NCBI GenBank assembly: GCA_017308135.1
Contig: JAFKFM010000009.1
Coordinates: forward strand, 186,001 to 250,000
Length of the DNA stretch: 64,000 nt
DNA from: Alphaproteobacteria bacterium
GTDB taxonomy: Bacteria > Pseudomonadota > Alphaproteobacteria > CACIAM-22H2
Reading direction: 5' to 3'
Shown: piece after piece, positions 1 through 7,962 of the stretch
Position numbering within the stretch: the stretch's first letter is position 1
Layout: each line of letters begins with the position of its first letter
Made by a program: the position numbers and the translations under genes
The notes under the pieces: model-generated
Told to the model about the DNA's origin: nothing
The model's database searches: none
What the model saw: the letters and a program-made list of their open reading frames with translations, nothing else

Positions 1-1
1 G

Positions 2-205
2 GTCGACAAGCCGCTCGTGCGCAAGATCGTCGACGAGGAACTCGAGAAGATCAAGAAGGCCCAGGGTGCCGATCGCTACGCCAAGGGCCGCTACAAGGAA
101 GCGTCGAAGATGTTCCTGGAGATGATCGACGCCGAGAAGTTCCCCGACTTCCTGACGCTGCCCGCCTATGACTGGGTCGTCGCGAACGAGGCGAAGATCG
201 GCTGA
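2..205 (+). CDS. Malate synthase, C-terminal fragment (cut by window edge)
   Basis: Only the last 67 residues are present; the gene begins before the window. The tail carries FLTLPAY, the C-terminal signature I associate with malate synthase A, preceded by the usual lysine-rich helix. Malate synthase condenses glyoxylate and acetyl-CoA to malate in the cytoplasm. A malyl-CoA-lyase-family gene lies just downstream, so glyoxylate/C2 metabolism is a common theme. A strong intrinsic terminator follows the stop. Assignment rests on a short C-terminus, so a more divergent member of the family cannot be excluded. Confidence 0.72.
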   Translation, partial: VDKPLVRKIVDEELEKIKKAQGADRYAKGRYKEASKMFLEMIDAEKFPDFLTLPAYDWVVANEAKIG

Positions 206-221
206 GGCGATACATGACGAA

Positions 222-251
222 GGGCGGATGGCGTGGCCATCCGCCCTTTTT
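222..251 (+). terminator. Rho-independent terminator of the malate synthase gene
   Basis: A 10-bp stem GGGCGGATGG/CCATCCGCCC with loop CGTGG is followed at once by five T. It lies 16 bases after the stop codon and isolates the upstream gene from higB. Confidence 0.9.
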
Positions 252-272
252 CTTTGGCGCCGTCATTATGCT

Positions 273-287
273 TTACGTCATACGTAA
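273..287 (+). promoter_or_regulatory. Palindromic operator over the -10 of higBA (candidate)
   Basis: TTACGT-CAT-ACGTAA is a perfect 6-bp inverted repeat. A -10-like TAATAT sits at 285-290, overlapping its right arm, 15 bases before the higB start. HigA-type antitoxins usually repress their own promoter by binding such a palindrome; that step is inferred here. No convincing -35 box is seen. Confidence 0.5.
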
Positions 288-305
288 TATTTGATAGCTT
301 GAATC

Positions 306-590
306 ATGATCGTAAGCTTCCGCGACAAACGAACGGCGGCGTTCGCGCGGGGCGAAACGGTCAAGGCGTTTTCCGGCTTCGCGCGCCAAGCGGAAATGCG
401 GCTCGATCGGCTGGATGCGGCCCGCGACCTGCGCGATTTGATGGCGTTCCCCGGTAATCGGCTGGAAGCTTTGCGCAGCGATCGGAAAGGGCTTTACAGC
501 ATCCGCATCAACGACCAATGGCGCATCTGCTTTGCATGGCCGGAGCTATCACCCGGTCCCGTCGACGTCGAAATCGTGGATTATCATTGA
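306..590 (+). CDS. higB: HigB-like toxin of a type II toxin-antitoxin system
   Basis: A 94-residue basic protein with the RelE/HigB-fold pattern: an N-terminal MIVSFRDKR strand, a central helix with LxxL spacing, then LEALRSDRKGLYSIRINDQWRICF, where the first 14 residues lead to the Arg-rich strand typical of ribosome-dependent mRNA endonucleases. Toxin-first order and the partner immediately downstream (10 bases) match higBA rather than relBE. Such toxins cleave mRNA on translating ribosomes when the antitoxin is degraded. The Shine-Dalgarno region is weak and the likely transcript leader is very short. Activity is inferred from family, not shown. Confidence 0.9.
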   Translation: MIVSFRDKRTAAFARGETVKAFSGFARQAEMRLDRLDAARDLRDLMAFPGNRLEALRSDRKGLYSIRINDQWRICFAWPELSPGPVDVEIVDYH

Positions 591-600
591 GGACTTGGTC

Positions 601-882
601 ATGCGCACCCCCATCCATCCCGGCGAACATTTGGCCGAAGCGCTGAACGATCTGGGCCTTTCGGCGGCGGCGTTCGCACGCCAGATTGCGGTCCCCGTCA
701 ACCGCGTCACCGGTATTCTGAACGGCAAGCGCGCGATCACCGCCGACACGGCGCTGCGCCTGGGCCATTGGTTCGGTTCCAGCGCCGATTACTGGCTCAA
801 TTTGCAAAAGATCTACGAGCTGCGCCTTGCCGAGCGCGCCAACGGCGCGCGAATCGCCAAGCTACCCCGCCGCGCGGCATAA
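601..882 (+). CDS. higA: HigA-like antitoxin, XRE-type DNA-binding protein
   Basis: A 93-residue protein starting MRTPIHPGEHLAEAL, the hallmark opening of HigA antitoxins. A helix-turn-helix spans about residues 18-60, with GILNGKRAITADTALRLG as the recognition segment, followed by the conserved FGSSADYWLNLQ tail. It should bind and neutralise HigB and repress the operon through the palindrome upstream. The ATG at 601 is preceded by GAGGA and fits the family length; an in-frame upstream extension lacks homology. The next gene starts only 16 bases after the stop, so read-through from the toxin-antitoxin promoter into the lyase gene is possible. Confidence 0.92.
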   Translation: MRTPIHPGEHLAEALNDLGLSAAAFARQIAVPVNRVTGILNGKRAITADTALRLGHWFGSSADYWLNLQKIYELRLAERANGARIAKLPRRAA

Positions 883-898
883 CGACGGAGACCGTTCG

Positions 899-1843
899 AT
901 GCCCGATAGCGTTCCCGCCCGTTTGAACCGCACGGCGTTGGCGGTCCCCGCCAGCCGGCCCGAGTTGTTCGCCAAGGCGGCACGCTCCGCCGCCGATCAC
1001 GTCTTCCTCGATCTGGAGGACGCGGTGGCGCCGTCGGACAAGGCCAAGGCGCGCAAGAACGCGATCGACGGCCTCAACGACATCGATTGGCGCGGCGTGG
1101 GCAAAACCATTTCGGTGCGCGTCAACGGCGGCGATACGGAATGGATGTATCGCGACGTGATCGACGTCGTGGAAAAAGCAGGCGCGCGGCTCGATCTTCT
1201 GATGGTGCCCAAGGTCAACCGGCCGGAAGACGTGATCGCGCTGGATATGTGGCTCGGCCAAATCGAGCGCGCCAAGGGCATCGTCACGCCGATCGGCTTG
1301 GAATTGCTGATCGAGACCGCGCAAGGCCTCGCGCAGGTCGAAGCCATCGCCGCTTCCTGTCCGCGCGTCGAAGCGCTGATCCTGGGCTCGGGCGATCTCG
1401 CCGCGTCGATGGGCATGCGCACGACCAATATCGGCGGCCTGTCGCCCGCCTACACGATCGACGGAAGGATGAGCGATATCTGGCACTACGCGCTCGCGCG
1501 CCTCGTCGTCGCCGCGCGGGCCGCCGGCAAGCGGCCGATCGACGGGCCCTATGCCGATTTCAACGACCCGATGGGCTTGAAGGAATCGGCCGCACGCGCC
1601 GCGGCGCTGGGCTGCGAAGGCAAGATGGTCATCCATCCCTCGCAGATTCTGGCCGTCAACGAGGCCTTCACGCCCGATCCGATGGAGATCGAGCGCGCCA
1701 AGGGCATTCTGCTGGCGCTGGAAGAAGCGGCGACGCGCGGCCAGGGGGCCGCGACCTACGAGGGCCGCTTGGTCGATATCGCGTCGATCCGCCAGGCGCG
1801 CGCGCTCGTCGCCAAGGCCGACCGCCTGCGGCAATGGGCGTAA
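899..1843 (+). CDS. HpcH/HpaI-CitE family CoA-ester lyase (malyl-CoA lyase-like)
   Basis: A 314-residue TIM-barrel enzyme. Visible signatures are LDLEDAVAP (residues 37-45), an arginine in SVRVNG (near 74), LIETAQG (metal-ligand Glu near 139) and GSGDLAASMG (Asp near 166), then TTNIGG and IHPSQ. These motifs, and the C-terminal GRLVDIASI, closely follow L-malyl-CoA/beta-methylmalyl-CoA lyase (Mcl1) as I remember it; a malyl-CoA thioesterase (Mcl2) or a citramalyl-CoA lyase is the main alternative. The reaction would cleave malyl-CoA to glyoxylate and acetyl-CoA with Mg2+. The ATG at 899 has GGAG upstream; a longer reading starting at 827 lies inside higA and is unlikely. Confidence 0.82.
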   Translation: MPDSVPARLNRTALAVPASRPELFAKAARSAADHVFLDLEDAVAPSDKAKARKNAIDGLNDIDWRGVGKTISVRVNGGDTEWMYRDVIDVVEKAGARLDLLMVPKVNRPEDVIALDMWLGQIERAKGIVTPIGLELLIETAQGLAQVEAIAASCPRVEALILGSGDLAASMGMRTTNIGGLSPAYTIDGRMSDIWHYALARLVVAARAAGKRPIDGPYADFNDPMGLKESAARAAALGCEGKMVIHPSQILAVNEAFTPDPMEIERAKGILLALEEAATRGQGAATYEGRLVDIASIRQARALVAKADRLRQWA

Positions 1844-1874
1844 ATACTTTGATTTAACGTCGAAATCCGAAGGC

Positions 1875-1902
1875 GTGACATCCCGCCCGAGCATGCTATA
1901 GA
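1875..1902 (+). promoter_or_regulatory. Sigma-70-type promoter of accA
   Basis: GTGACA (1875-1880), a 16-base spacer and TATAGA (1897-1902). The ATG of accA lies only 9 bases after the -10 box, so the mRNA would start about 3 bases before the start codon, that is, be close to leaderless. Confidence 0.5.
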
Positions 1903-1911
1903 CCCAGGGCC

Positions 1912-2865
1912 ATGACGCATTACCTCGAATTCGAGAAGCCGATCGCCGAGCTCGAAGGCAAGATCGAAGAGCTCAAGCGCCTGACCGGCGACGCCAATCT
2001 CAACATCGCCGACGAAGTCGCCAAGCTGCAAGGCAAGGTCGACAAGCAGTTGCGCGCCGCCTACGCCAAGCTGACCGCGTGGCAGAAGGTCCAGGTCGCG
2101 CGCCATCCCGAACGGCCGCATTACGTCGATTACGCCAAGGCGCTGATCGAGGATTACATGCCGCTGGCCGGCGACCGGCTTTACGCCGACGACAAGGCGA
2201 TCCTGGGCGGCATCGGCCGTTTCCGCGGCCGCTCGGTCGTCGTCATGGGCCATGAAAAGGGTGCGGATACCGAAAGCCGCATCCGTCACAATTTCGGCAT
2301 GGCGCGCCCGGAAGGCTATCGCAAGGCGCAGCGCCTGATGCAGCTGGCCGAGCGCTTCAAGCTGCCGGTCGTCGCGCTGGTCGATACGGCGGGTGCTTAT
2401 CCCGGCATCGACGCCGAAGCGCGCGGCCAGGCCGAAGCGATCGCGCGTGCGATCGAGATCTGCCTCAAAATCAAAGTGCCGCTGGTCGCCGCCGTGATCG
2501 GCGAAGGCGGATCGGGCGGCGCCATCGCCATCGCCGCCGCCAACCGCGTGCTGATGATGGAACACGCGATCTATTCGGTGATCTCGCCCGAAGGCTGCGC
2601 GTCCATCCTGTGGCGTTCGGCCGAACACGCGCAGACCGCCGCCGAAGCCTTGAAGCTGACGGCGCAGGACCTGCTGAAGCTCGGAATCATCGACCGCATC
2701 GTGCCCGAACCGATGGGCGGGGCGCATCGCGATCCGCAAGCCGCGATCAACGCGCTGGGCGATGCGCTGGACGCGTCGCTGGGCGAACTCGTCGGCCATG
2801 ACGGGGCGGCGTTGCGCGCGCGCCGGCGCGAGAAATTCGTCGAAATGGGCCGCAAGGGCCTCTGA
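1912..2865 (+). CDS. accA: Acetyl-CoA carboxylase carboxyltransferase subunit alpha
   Basis: A 317-residue protein of standard family length. The N-terminus ([18 protein letters not shown]) is the helical segment typical of AccA; the crotonase-like core has [28 protein letters not shown] and [10 protein letters not shown], the CoA and carboxybiotin site motifs. With AccD (not in this window) it forms the carboxyltransferase that transfers CO2 from biotin to acetyl-CoA, the first step of fatty acid synthesis in the cytoplasm. meaB follows after only 7 bases, so the two are probably co-transcribed. No good Shine-Dalgarno sequence precedes the ATG. Confidence 0.97.
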   Translation: MTHYLEFEKPIAELEGKIEELKRLTGDANLNIADEVAKLQGKVDKQLRAAYAKLTAWQKVQVARHPERPHYVDYAKALIEDYMPLAGDRLYADDKAILGGIGRFRGRSVVVMGHEKGADTESRIRHNFGMARPEGYRKAQRLMQLAERFKLPVVALVDTAGAYPGIDAEARGQAEAIARAIEICLKIKVPLVAAVIGEGGSGGAIAIAAANRVLMMEHAIYSVISPEGCASILWRSAEHAQTAAEALKLTAQDLLKLGIIDRIVPEPMGGAHRDPQAAINALGDALDASLGELVGHDGAALRARRREKFVEMGRKGL

Positions 2866-2872
2866 GGCGATC

Positions 2873-3868
2873 ATGGCCGCCGACGCCAAAAGCGACGCGG
2901 CCATCCTCGCCGGCCAGGTTCGCGGCGGCGATCGCCGGGCGCTCGCGCGCGCCATCACGCTGGTCGAATCGACGCGTGCCGATCATCGCGAAACGGCCGA
3001 GACTCTCGTCGCGGCGTTGCTGCCCGATACGGGCCGCGCGATTCGCGTGGGCATTTCCGGCCCGCCGGGGGCGGGCAAATCGACCTTCATCGAAGCTTTC
3101 GGTTTGCATCTGCTGGAAGCGGGCCGCAAACCCGCCGTGCTCGCGGTCGATCCGTCGAGCCCCGTGTCGGGCGGTTCGATCCTCGGCGACAAGACGCGCA
3201 TGGAATATCTCGCGCGCGACGAGCGCGCCTTCATCCGCCCGTCGCCGTCAGGCGGCACGCTGGGCGGGGTCGCGCGGCGCACGCGCGAGGCGGCACTGGT
3301 GTGCGAAGCCGCCGGGTTCGACACGCTGCTGATCGAAACCGTCGGCGTGGGTCAGTCGGAAACCGCCGTCGCCGAGATGGTCGATCTGTTCATGTTGTTG
3401 CTGCCGCCCGCCGGCGGCGACGAACTGCAAGGCATCAAGAAGGGCATCGTCGAGCTCGCCGATCTGGTCGTCATCAACAAGGACGACGGCGATCTCGCCC
3501 CCGCCGCCGGCCGCACGGCGGCCGAATACGGGGCGGCGCTGCATATGTTGCGGCCCGCGTCGTCGGCTTGGCATCCACCGGTCTTGCGCGTCTCCGCTTT
3601 GAACCGGATAGGTATGGAAGCGGTCTGGGGCCAGATCCTGGCCCATCGCGCGGCACTCGGCGCCGCCGGACTCGCGGCCAAGCGGGCGGGCCAAGCCCGG
3701 GCCGTTCTTTGGCGGGAAATCGAGGAAGAAGTGCGCGGGCGGCTGGCCGCCAGGGGCACACTCCAGGGGCTGTTGGAACGCCTAGAAATCGATATTTCCC
3801 AAGGACTTATCGGTCCAGCCCAGGCCGCCCGTCTTGTCGTCGACGCGCTGGCCAAACCCGGGAGTTGA
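2873..3868 (+). CDS. meaB: MeaB/ArgK-family G-protein chaperone of B12-dependent acyl-CoA mutase
   Basis: A 331-residue GTPase. Walker A is GPPGAGKS at residues 63-70; the switch region reads LAVDPSSPVSGGSILGDKTR and the base-recognition motif VINKDD (NKxD) lies near residue 200. These features place it in the MeaB/MMAA group, which protects and reloads adenosylcobalamin in methylmalonyl-CoA or ethylmalonyl-CoA mutases. The mutase is not in the window, but cobaltochelatase genes nearby show that the cell makes B12. Start chosen at the ATG 7 bases after accA; a longer in-frame reading would lie inside accA. Confidence 0.93.
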   Translation: MAADAKSDAAILAGQVRGGDRRALARAITLVESTRADHRETAETLVAALLPDTGRAIRVGISGPPGAGKSTFIEAFGLHLLEAGRKPAVLAVDPSSPVSGGSILGDKTRMEYLARDERAFIRPSPSGGTLGGVARRTREAALVCEAAGFDTLLIETVGVGQSETAVAEMVDLFMLLLPPAGGDELQGIKKGIVELADLVVINKDDGDLAPAAGRTAAEYGAALHMLRPASSAWHPPVLRVSALNRIGMEAVWGQILAHRAALGAAGLAAKRAGQARAVLWREIEEEVRGRLAARGTLQGLLERLEIDISQGLIGPAQAARLVVDALAKPGS

Positions 3869-3893
3869 CCTTCCCGTCCCCTGGCCCTAAAAC
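3865..3893 (+). promoter_or_regulatory. Promoter of rpmB, overlapping the meaB stop codon
   Basis: TTGACC (3865-3870), 17-base spacer, TAAAAC (3888-3893). The -35 box contains the meaB TGA. The implied leader of about 75 bases before rpmB is C-rich and may fold, which would suit ribosomal-protein control, but no known leader motif is recognised. Confidence 0.6.
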
Positions 3894-3976
3894 CCTGCCT
3901 CCCCGCCTTTCGCGGGTCGGATTTACGTGGGGTGCGGCCGTTTGGGCCCCGCCCGCCAGATTAGAGGGTTTGAGCG

Positions 3977-4270
3977 ATGTCGCGTCGTTGCATTGTCACC
4001 GGTAAGGGCGCCTTGGTCGGGAACAACGTTTCCCACGCCAACAACAAGACGAAGCGCCGCTTCCTGCCGAACCTGCAGAACGCGACGCTGCTGTCGGACG
4101 TGTTGGGCCAGGGCATCAGCGTTCGTCTGTCGACGCGCGGTCTGAAGACGGTCGAACACGCCGGCGGTCTGGACGCGTGGCTCGCGAAGACGCCGGCCGC
4201 CAAGCTCGACAAGGATCTGCGCCGCTTCAAGGCGCGCATCGAAAAGGCGCTGGAGAAGCGCGCCGCCTAA
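3977..4270 (+). CDS. rpmB: 50S ribosomal protein L28
   Basis: A 97-residue basic protein beginning [11 protein letters not shown] with [19 protein letters not shown], the defining L28 signature, and a C-terminal lysine/arginine-rich helix. L28 is part of the large ribosomal subunit. The gene stands alone rather than with rpmG, which is common in alphaproteobacteria. It has its own promoter and an intrinsic terminator downstream, shared with the convergent gene. Confidence 0.98.
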   Translation: MSRRCIVTGKGALVGNNVSHANNKTKRRFLPNLQNATLLSDVLGQGISVRLSTRGLKTVEHAGGLDAWLAKTPAAKLDKDLRRFKARIEKALEKRAA

Positions 4271-4348
4271 GTTTCCCCCAAAGCTAAAAGCCAGGGGGTA
4301 CGCGATAACAACAATACGACTCCTTGTTTCCGATCCAAGGAACTTCAA

Positions 4349-4374
4349 AGCCCGCCTTCACCGGCGGGCTTTTT
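4349..4374 (+). terminator. Intrinsic terminator downstream of rpmB
   Basis: Stem AGCCCGCC/GGCGGGCT with a 6-base loop, followed by TTTTTCTTT. The convergent gene ends at 4377, so the hairpin lies just past its stop too, but only a short T run follows on that strand. Confidence 0.9.
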
Positions 4375-4376
4375 CT

Positions 4377-5375
4377 TTAGGCGATTTCGAAGCACACCAG
4401 CAGCGTGCGCTGCAGGAAGCTGAAATTGTCGTCGGCGATCAGCCAGAGCAGATCGCGGCCCGACGCATCCTTGGTCGCGTCGATACCTTCGAAATTGTCG
4501 ATCGCGAGCGGGGCGCGCAATCGCGCCAATTCCTCGCCCGCGACACTGGCGCCTTCGCGAAACGCGACCAAGGGCACGCGCACGATGCGCGAGGCGAACC
4601 CCGCCCAGCCGAAGCTGCGTTCGAGCACGATCGCCGCGTCGCCGACGACGCAAGCACCGACCGGCTTGAATCCGTCGCCCGCGCGATACTCGAACTTGAT
4701 CCAGCCTTTGTCGCCGCCGACGAACCCCCAAGGGCGATCCTCGACGAACACGAGCAAGCGCCCGTCGGGCAAGGCGGCGATCGCTTCCATGCCACCGTTG
4801 TTCGGCACGTCGTTGAAGCCCGGCGGTGCGGCAAGCGTGCGGGGGCTGCGCGTGAACGGCGGATCGGATTGCGGATAGATCAAAATCCGATGTCGGCGTT
4901 CGAGCGAGACCGCGAAGCCGCCATCGGACAGACGCGCCAATCCTTCCGCATCGGCATTGCGATTGTCGTCGAAGGCGCGCCCGTTCGGCCCGATCAGATC
5001 GCCGATGCGCGCGGGGCCCACCCCCGTCAGCGTGCCGTCGAAATCGAGGCCGAGTCCCATCGCCCCGCCGCGATCGGAAATCAGCGTCGCGCGTTTGTTA
5101 TCGGGATCGACGCGCAGATCCGACCAGCCGCCGAAGCGATCGTCGTCGGCACCGAGTTGCAAGCCGCCGCGCCAGATCAGGCGATCGACGCGGCTGCGCG
5201 CCGCATCCTTCTCGTCGAGGGGAATGCGCGACGCGCGCACGGCAAACGGCTTCCACGCGTTCTTCTGGGCGCGCGCGGGTCGCCCGAAAAGCGACGCGCC
5301 CGCCCCGGCAAGCAGGGCGAGCGCGTGACGGCGTGTTGTCGTGTGCGGAATCAGACCAGATTCCGCGAGAACCAA
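4377..5375 (-). CDS. Tat-exported esterase-like protein of the phytase family
   Basis: A 332-residue protein with a twin-arginine signal (TTRRHALALLAG, Ala-rich, cleavage after ARA near residue 36) so it should be exported folded to the periplasm. The mature part has the features of the phytase-like/esterase-like beta-propeller group: SDRGGAMGLG, NADAEGLARLSDGGFAVSLERR, GGMEAIAALPDGRL and IDNFEGID. The substrate is unknown; the name reflects fold similarity. No ATG is available at the start; a TTG at 5375 gives the full signal and overlaps the preceding gene by 25 bases, which implies translational coupling. I recall a similar gene between cobT and rpmB in other alphaproteobacteria. Confidence 0.75.
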   Translation of the reverse strand: MVLAESGLIPHTTTRRHALALLAGAGASLFGRPARAQKNAWKPFAVRASRIPLDEKDAARSRVDRLIWRGGLQLGADDDRFGGWSDLRVDPDNKRATLISDRGGAMGLGLDFDGTLTGVGPARIGDLIGPNGRAFDDNRNADAEGLARLSDGGFAVSLERRHRILIYPQSDPPFTRSPRTLAAPPGFNDVPNNGGMEAIAALPDGRLLVFVEDRPWGFVGGDKGWIKFEYRAGDGFKPVGACVVGDAAIVLERSFGWAGFASRIVRVPLVAFREGASVAGEELARLRAPLAIDNFEGIDATKDASGRDLLWLIADDNFSFLQRTLLVCFEIA

Positions 5376-6256
5376 ACTTCCAAACGGCGCCAGCCATCCT
5401 GCGCCTGCGCCGCGCGATAGCTCGGCCGGTAATCCGCGTGGAACGCGTGCGGCGTGTCGGGATAGAGGACGATTTCCGACTTTTTACCCGCCGCGCGCAG
5501 CGCGTCGCGCATCCGGTCGACCGTGTCGTTCGGAATGCCTTGATCGGCGGCGCCGTAGAGCCCGAGGATCGGCGCGTTGATATTCGCGACGAGGTCGAGC
5601 GGGTGACGGGTGCGGAACTCGTTCGTCGGCCCGGTCAGCACGCCGTACCAAGCGACGCCCGCGCGGACGTTCTGGTTATGCGCGGCGTAAAGCCACACGG
5701 CGCGCCCGCCCCAGCAGAAGCCGGTGATGCCCAAGCGCGCGGTTTCGCCCTTGCCCACGCTGCCGCCGGCCCAGGCCACGGTCGCGTCGATGTCGGACAT
5801 GACTTGCGCATCCGGCACTTTGCCGACGATGTCGCGCAACAGCACTTGGATATCGGACACTTTCGACGCGTCGCCCTGGCGGAAATAAAGTTCCGGTGCG
5901 ATGGCGAGATACCCGGCCTTCGCCAAGCGGCGGCAGGTATCCTTGATGTATTCGTGAACGCCGAAGATTTCCTGCACCACGATCACGGTCGCGAATTTCT
6001 GACCTTGGGCGGGACGCGCGTAATAGACCGGCATTTGCTTGCCGTCGGCGGTGCGCACATTGGCCATGCCGGCGGCAAGGCCTTGCGTGTCCGTCGTGAT
6101 CGCGGTTTGCGCCGCGACCGGCCCGGCGGCGAGCGCGTAGCCGGTGGCGAGCGAAGCGCCCGCCATGAAGCCGCGGCGGCCGACCGGCAGCGCGTCGGGT
6201 TGCAGGGCCTTGCGCTCGTCGCGCAAGGCGACGGGAACGAGATCGTCTGGAGCCAT
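5351..6256 (-). CDS. Dienelactone hydrolase family protein with Tat signal
   Basis: A 301-residue alpha/beta hydrolase. An N-terminal extension of about 25 residues precedes a Tat-like signal (GRRGFMAGASLATG, cleaved after AAQ near residue 50). The core carries VVQEIFGV (conserved Glu near 96), GFCWGG (nucleophile Cys181), Asp238 in GAADQG and His270 in PDTPHAF, the Cys-Asp-His triad of dienelactone hydrolases. Classic members open dienelactone to maleylacetate in aromatic degradation, but no such pathway is nearby, so the natural substrate is open. It sits between the 5'-nucleotidase (29 bases upstream) and the phytase-like gene (overlapping), forming an operon of exported hydrolases. Confidence 0.85.
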   Translation of the reverse strand: MAPDDLVPVALRDERKALQPDALPVGRRGFMAGASLATGYALAAGPVAAQTAITTDTQGLAAGMANVRTADGKQMPVYYARPAQGQKFATVIVVQEIFGVHEYIKDTCRRLAKAGYLAIAPELYFRQGDASKVSDIQVLLRDIVGKVPDAQVMSDIDATVAWAGGSVGKGETARLGITGFCWGGRAVWLYAAHNQNVRAGVAWYGVLTGPTNEFRTRHPLDLVANINAPILGLYGAADQGIPNDTVDRMRDALRAAGKKSEIVLYPDTPHAFHADYRPSYRAAQAQDGWRRLEVWFSRNLV

Positions 6257-6285
6257 TTGGGTTGTTTCCTGTTTTTGCGGGGGGA

Positions 6286-7890
6286 TCAGCGCGTCACGAT
6301 ACGACCGTCCAACCCGACGCGCACGGGGTTGTTGGCGCGGAAATACTCGACCAAGGCGTCGTCGAGGCCGGGGCCGAAATCGTAGGGATCGATCGCCTTG
6401 TCGCGCAGCACGGTGTAGCCGTCGCCGCCGCGGCGCATGAAGTCGTTCGTGGCGATCGTGTAGACGGCGTTGGGATCGAACGGGCCGTAGCTGCCGTCCG
6501 CGCGGCGAAGCTCGACCGAAACGACACGGCTGCCCACCGGGCGTGCCTTGTCCCAGGTGTAGCGCACGCCTGCGACCTGCGGGAAGCGGCCGCCGTTCTG
6601 GTCGACCTGCGACAAGCCGTTTTCCAGCGCCGCGACGAAGTCGCTGCCGCGCAGCTTCAACGTCGCGACCGCGTTCTGGAACGGCAGCGTCGTCAGCACC
6701 TGGCCCAGCGTGATGTTGCCCGACGGAATGCCCGCGCGCAGACCGCCGCCGTTCTGAAGCGCGATCTGCGTGCCGCTGGCGCGCGTCGCCACGAGGATCG
6801 CTTCCGACACGAGATTGCCGAGCGCGCATTCGCGGGCGCGGCAGCCGTCGAGCGGGAATTCCGCGCCCGACACGCCCACGGGGCGCGCGCGCACTTCGAC
6901 CAGCGGCGCGTCGAGACGGTCGATCGCCGCCTGGATCGCCGCGACCGGCGGAATCGACTGGACGACCGGGATCGTATCGCCTTCGGCGCGCACGATATTG
7001 CCCGCCGCGTCGAAATCGATGTCGAGACGGCCGACGAAGCGCGAATAGGCGAAGGCTTGGACGATCGGCACGTCGCGGCCCGCGGGCCCGCGCACGCGCA
7101 CGGGATACGGACCTTCGGCACCCTGGGCGCTGTTCGACAGCAGCGTGTGCGAATGGCCGCCGACGATCACGTCGATGCCGTCGACGGCGGCGGCGACTTC
7201 GCGGTCGCGCGACAGGCCGAGATGCGACAGCAGCACGATATGCGACACGCCTTGCGCGCGCAGATCGGCGATCAGCGGCCGCAGTTTTTCCTCCGCCGGC
7301 GGGAAGCGCAGGCGCGGGCCGGGCGAAGCGATCGCGGGCGTATCCTCGGTCGTGGCGCCGATGATCGCGACGCGATGGCCGCCGCGCGAGACGACGATAT
7401 GCGTGCGATAGAGGCCGCGGATCGCGGGCTCGGCCGTGGAATCGACGTTGGCGCTGAGGACGGGCACCTTCACCGTGCGCAGGAAGCGCGCGAGCACTTC
7501 GGGGCCATCGTCGAATTCGTGATTGCCCAGCGCCATCGCGTCGTAGCTCATGAGGTTCATCACCTCGGCTTCGGCCGCACCTTTATAGTGGGAATAGAAC
7601 AGCGAGCCCTGGAACTGGTCGCCGGCGTCGAGCGTAAGCACCTGGCGCCCGGCGGCGGTCGCGGCGGCTTTCTCGCGGTCGATCAGTGCCGCGACGCGCG
7701 CCATGCCGCCGAAGCACTGGTTCTGCGCCGCCTGTTGGGCGCTGCAGGTGTTGTTCTGCGACGTGACCGGCTGAAGGCGCGAATGGACGTCGTTGTTGTG
7801 CAGGATAGTGAGCTTCAGCGGCTCGGGCGGCGCGCAAGCCGCCAACAGCGCCAGAACGAACCCGACGATCCCCAGACGAATCAGCCGCAT
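6286..7890 (-). CDS. 5'-nucleotidase/UshA-family metallophosphoesterase, lipoprotein
   Basis: A 534-residue protein with a lipoprotein signal (lipobox LAAC, Cys19), so it is probably anchored to a membrane facing the periplasm. The N-terminal metallophosphatase domain shows HNNDVH (34-36 metal ligands), LDAGDQFQG, GNHEFD (123-126) and GGHSHT; the C-terminal nucleotide-binding domain shows QNGGGLR and TNDFMRRGGDGY. Such enzymes release phosphate from extracellular nucleotides. Cysteines in the insert after residue 45 may form a disulfide. Start chosen at ATG 7890 because it gives the lipoprotein signal; upstream in-frame sequence has none. Confidence 0.92.
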   Translation of the reverse strand: MRLIRLGIVGFVLALLAACAPPEPLKLTILHNNDVHSRLQPVTSQNNTCSAQQAAQNQCFGGMARVAALIDREKAAATAAGRQVLTLDAGDQFQGSLFYSHYKGAAEAEVMNLMSYDAMALGNHEFDDGPEVLARFLRTVKVPVLSANVDSTAEPAIRGLYRTHIVVSRGGHRVAIIGATTEDTPAIASPGPRLRFPPAEEKLRPLIADLRAQGVSHIVLLSHLGLSRDREVAAAVDGIDVIVGGHSHTLLSNSAQGAEGPYPVRVRGPAGRDVPIVQAFAYSRFVGRLDIDFDAAGNIVRAEGDTIPVVQSIPPVAAIQAAIDRLDAPLVEVRARPVGVSGAEFPLDGCRARECALGNLVSEAILVATRASGTQIALQNGGGLRAGIPSGNITLGQVLTTLPFQNAVATLKLRGSDFVAALENGLSQVDQNGGRFPQVAGVRYTWDKARPVGSRVVSVELRRADGSYGPFDPNAVYTIATNDFMRRGGDGYTVLRDKAIDPYDFGPGLDDALVEYFRANNPVRVGLDGRIVTR

Positions 7891-7962
7891 TAGAAGCCTC
7901 CGTTTATATGTGCGGAGGCGGAGCCTAGCAGGCCCCAATTGTCCAAGAAAGGGCTGGACGCG

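Noticed and set aside
5351..6829. Dienelactone hydrolase with a 190-residue N-terminal extension
   Set aside because: The extension lies inside the nucleotidase gene in another frame; the ATG at 6256 gives a Tat signal and standard length.
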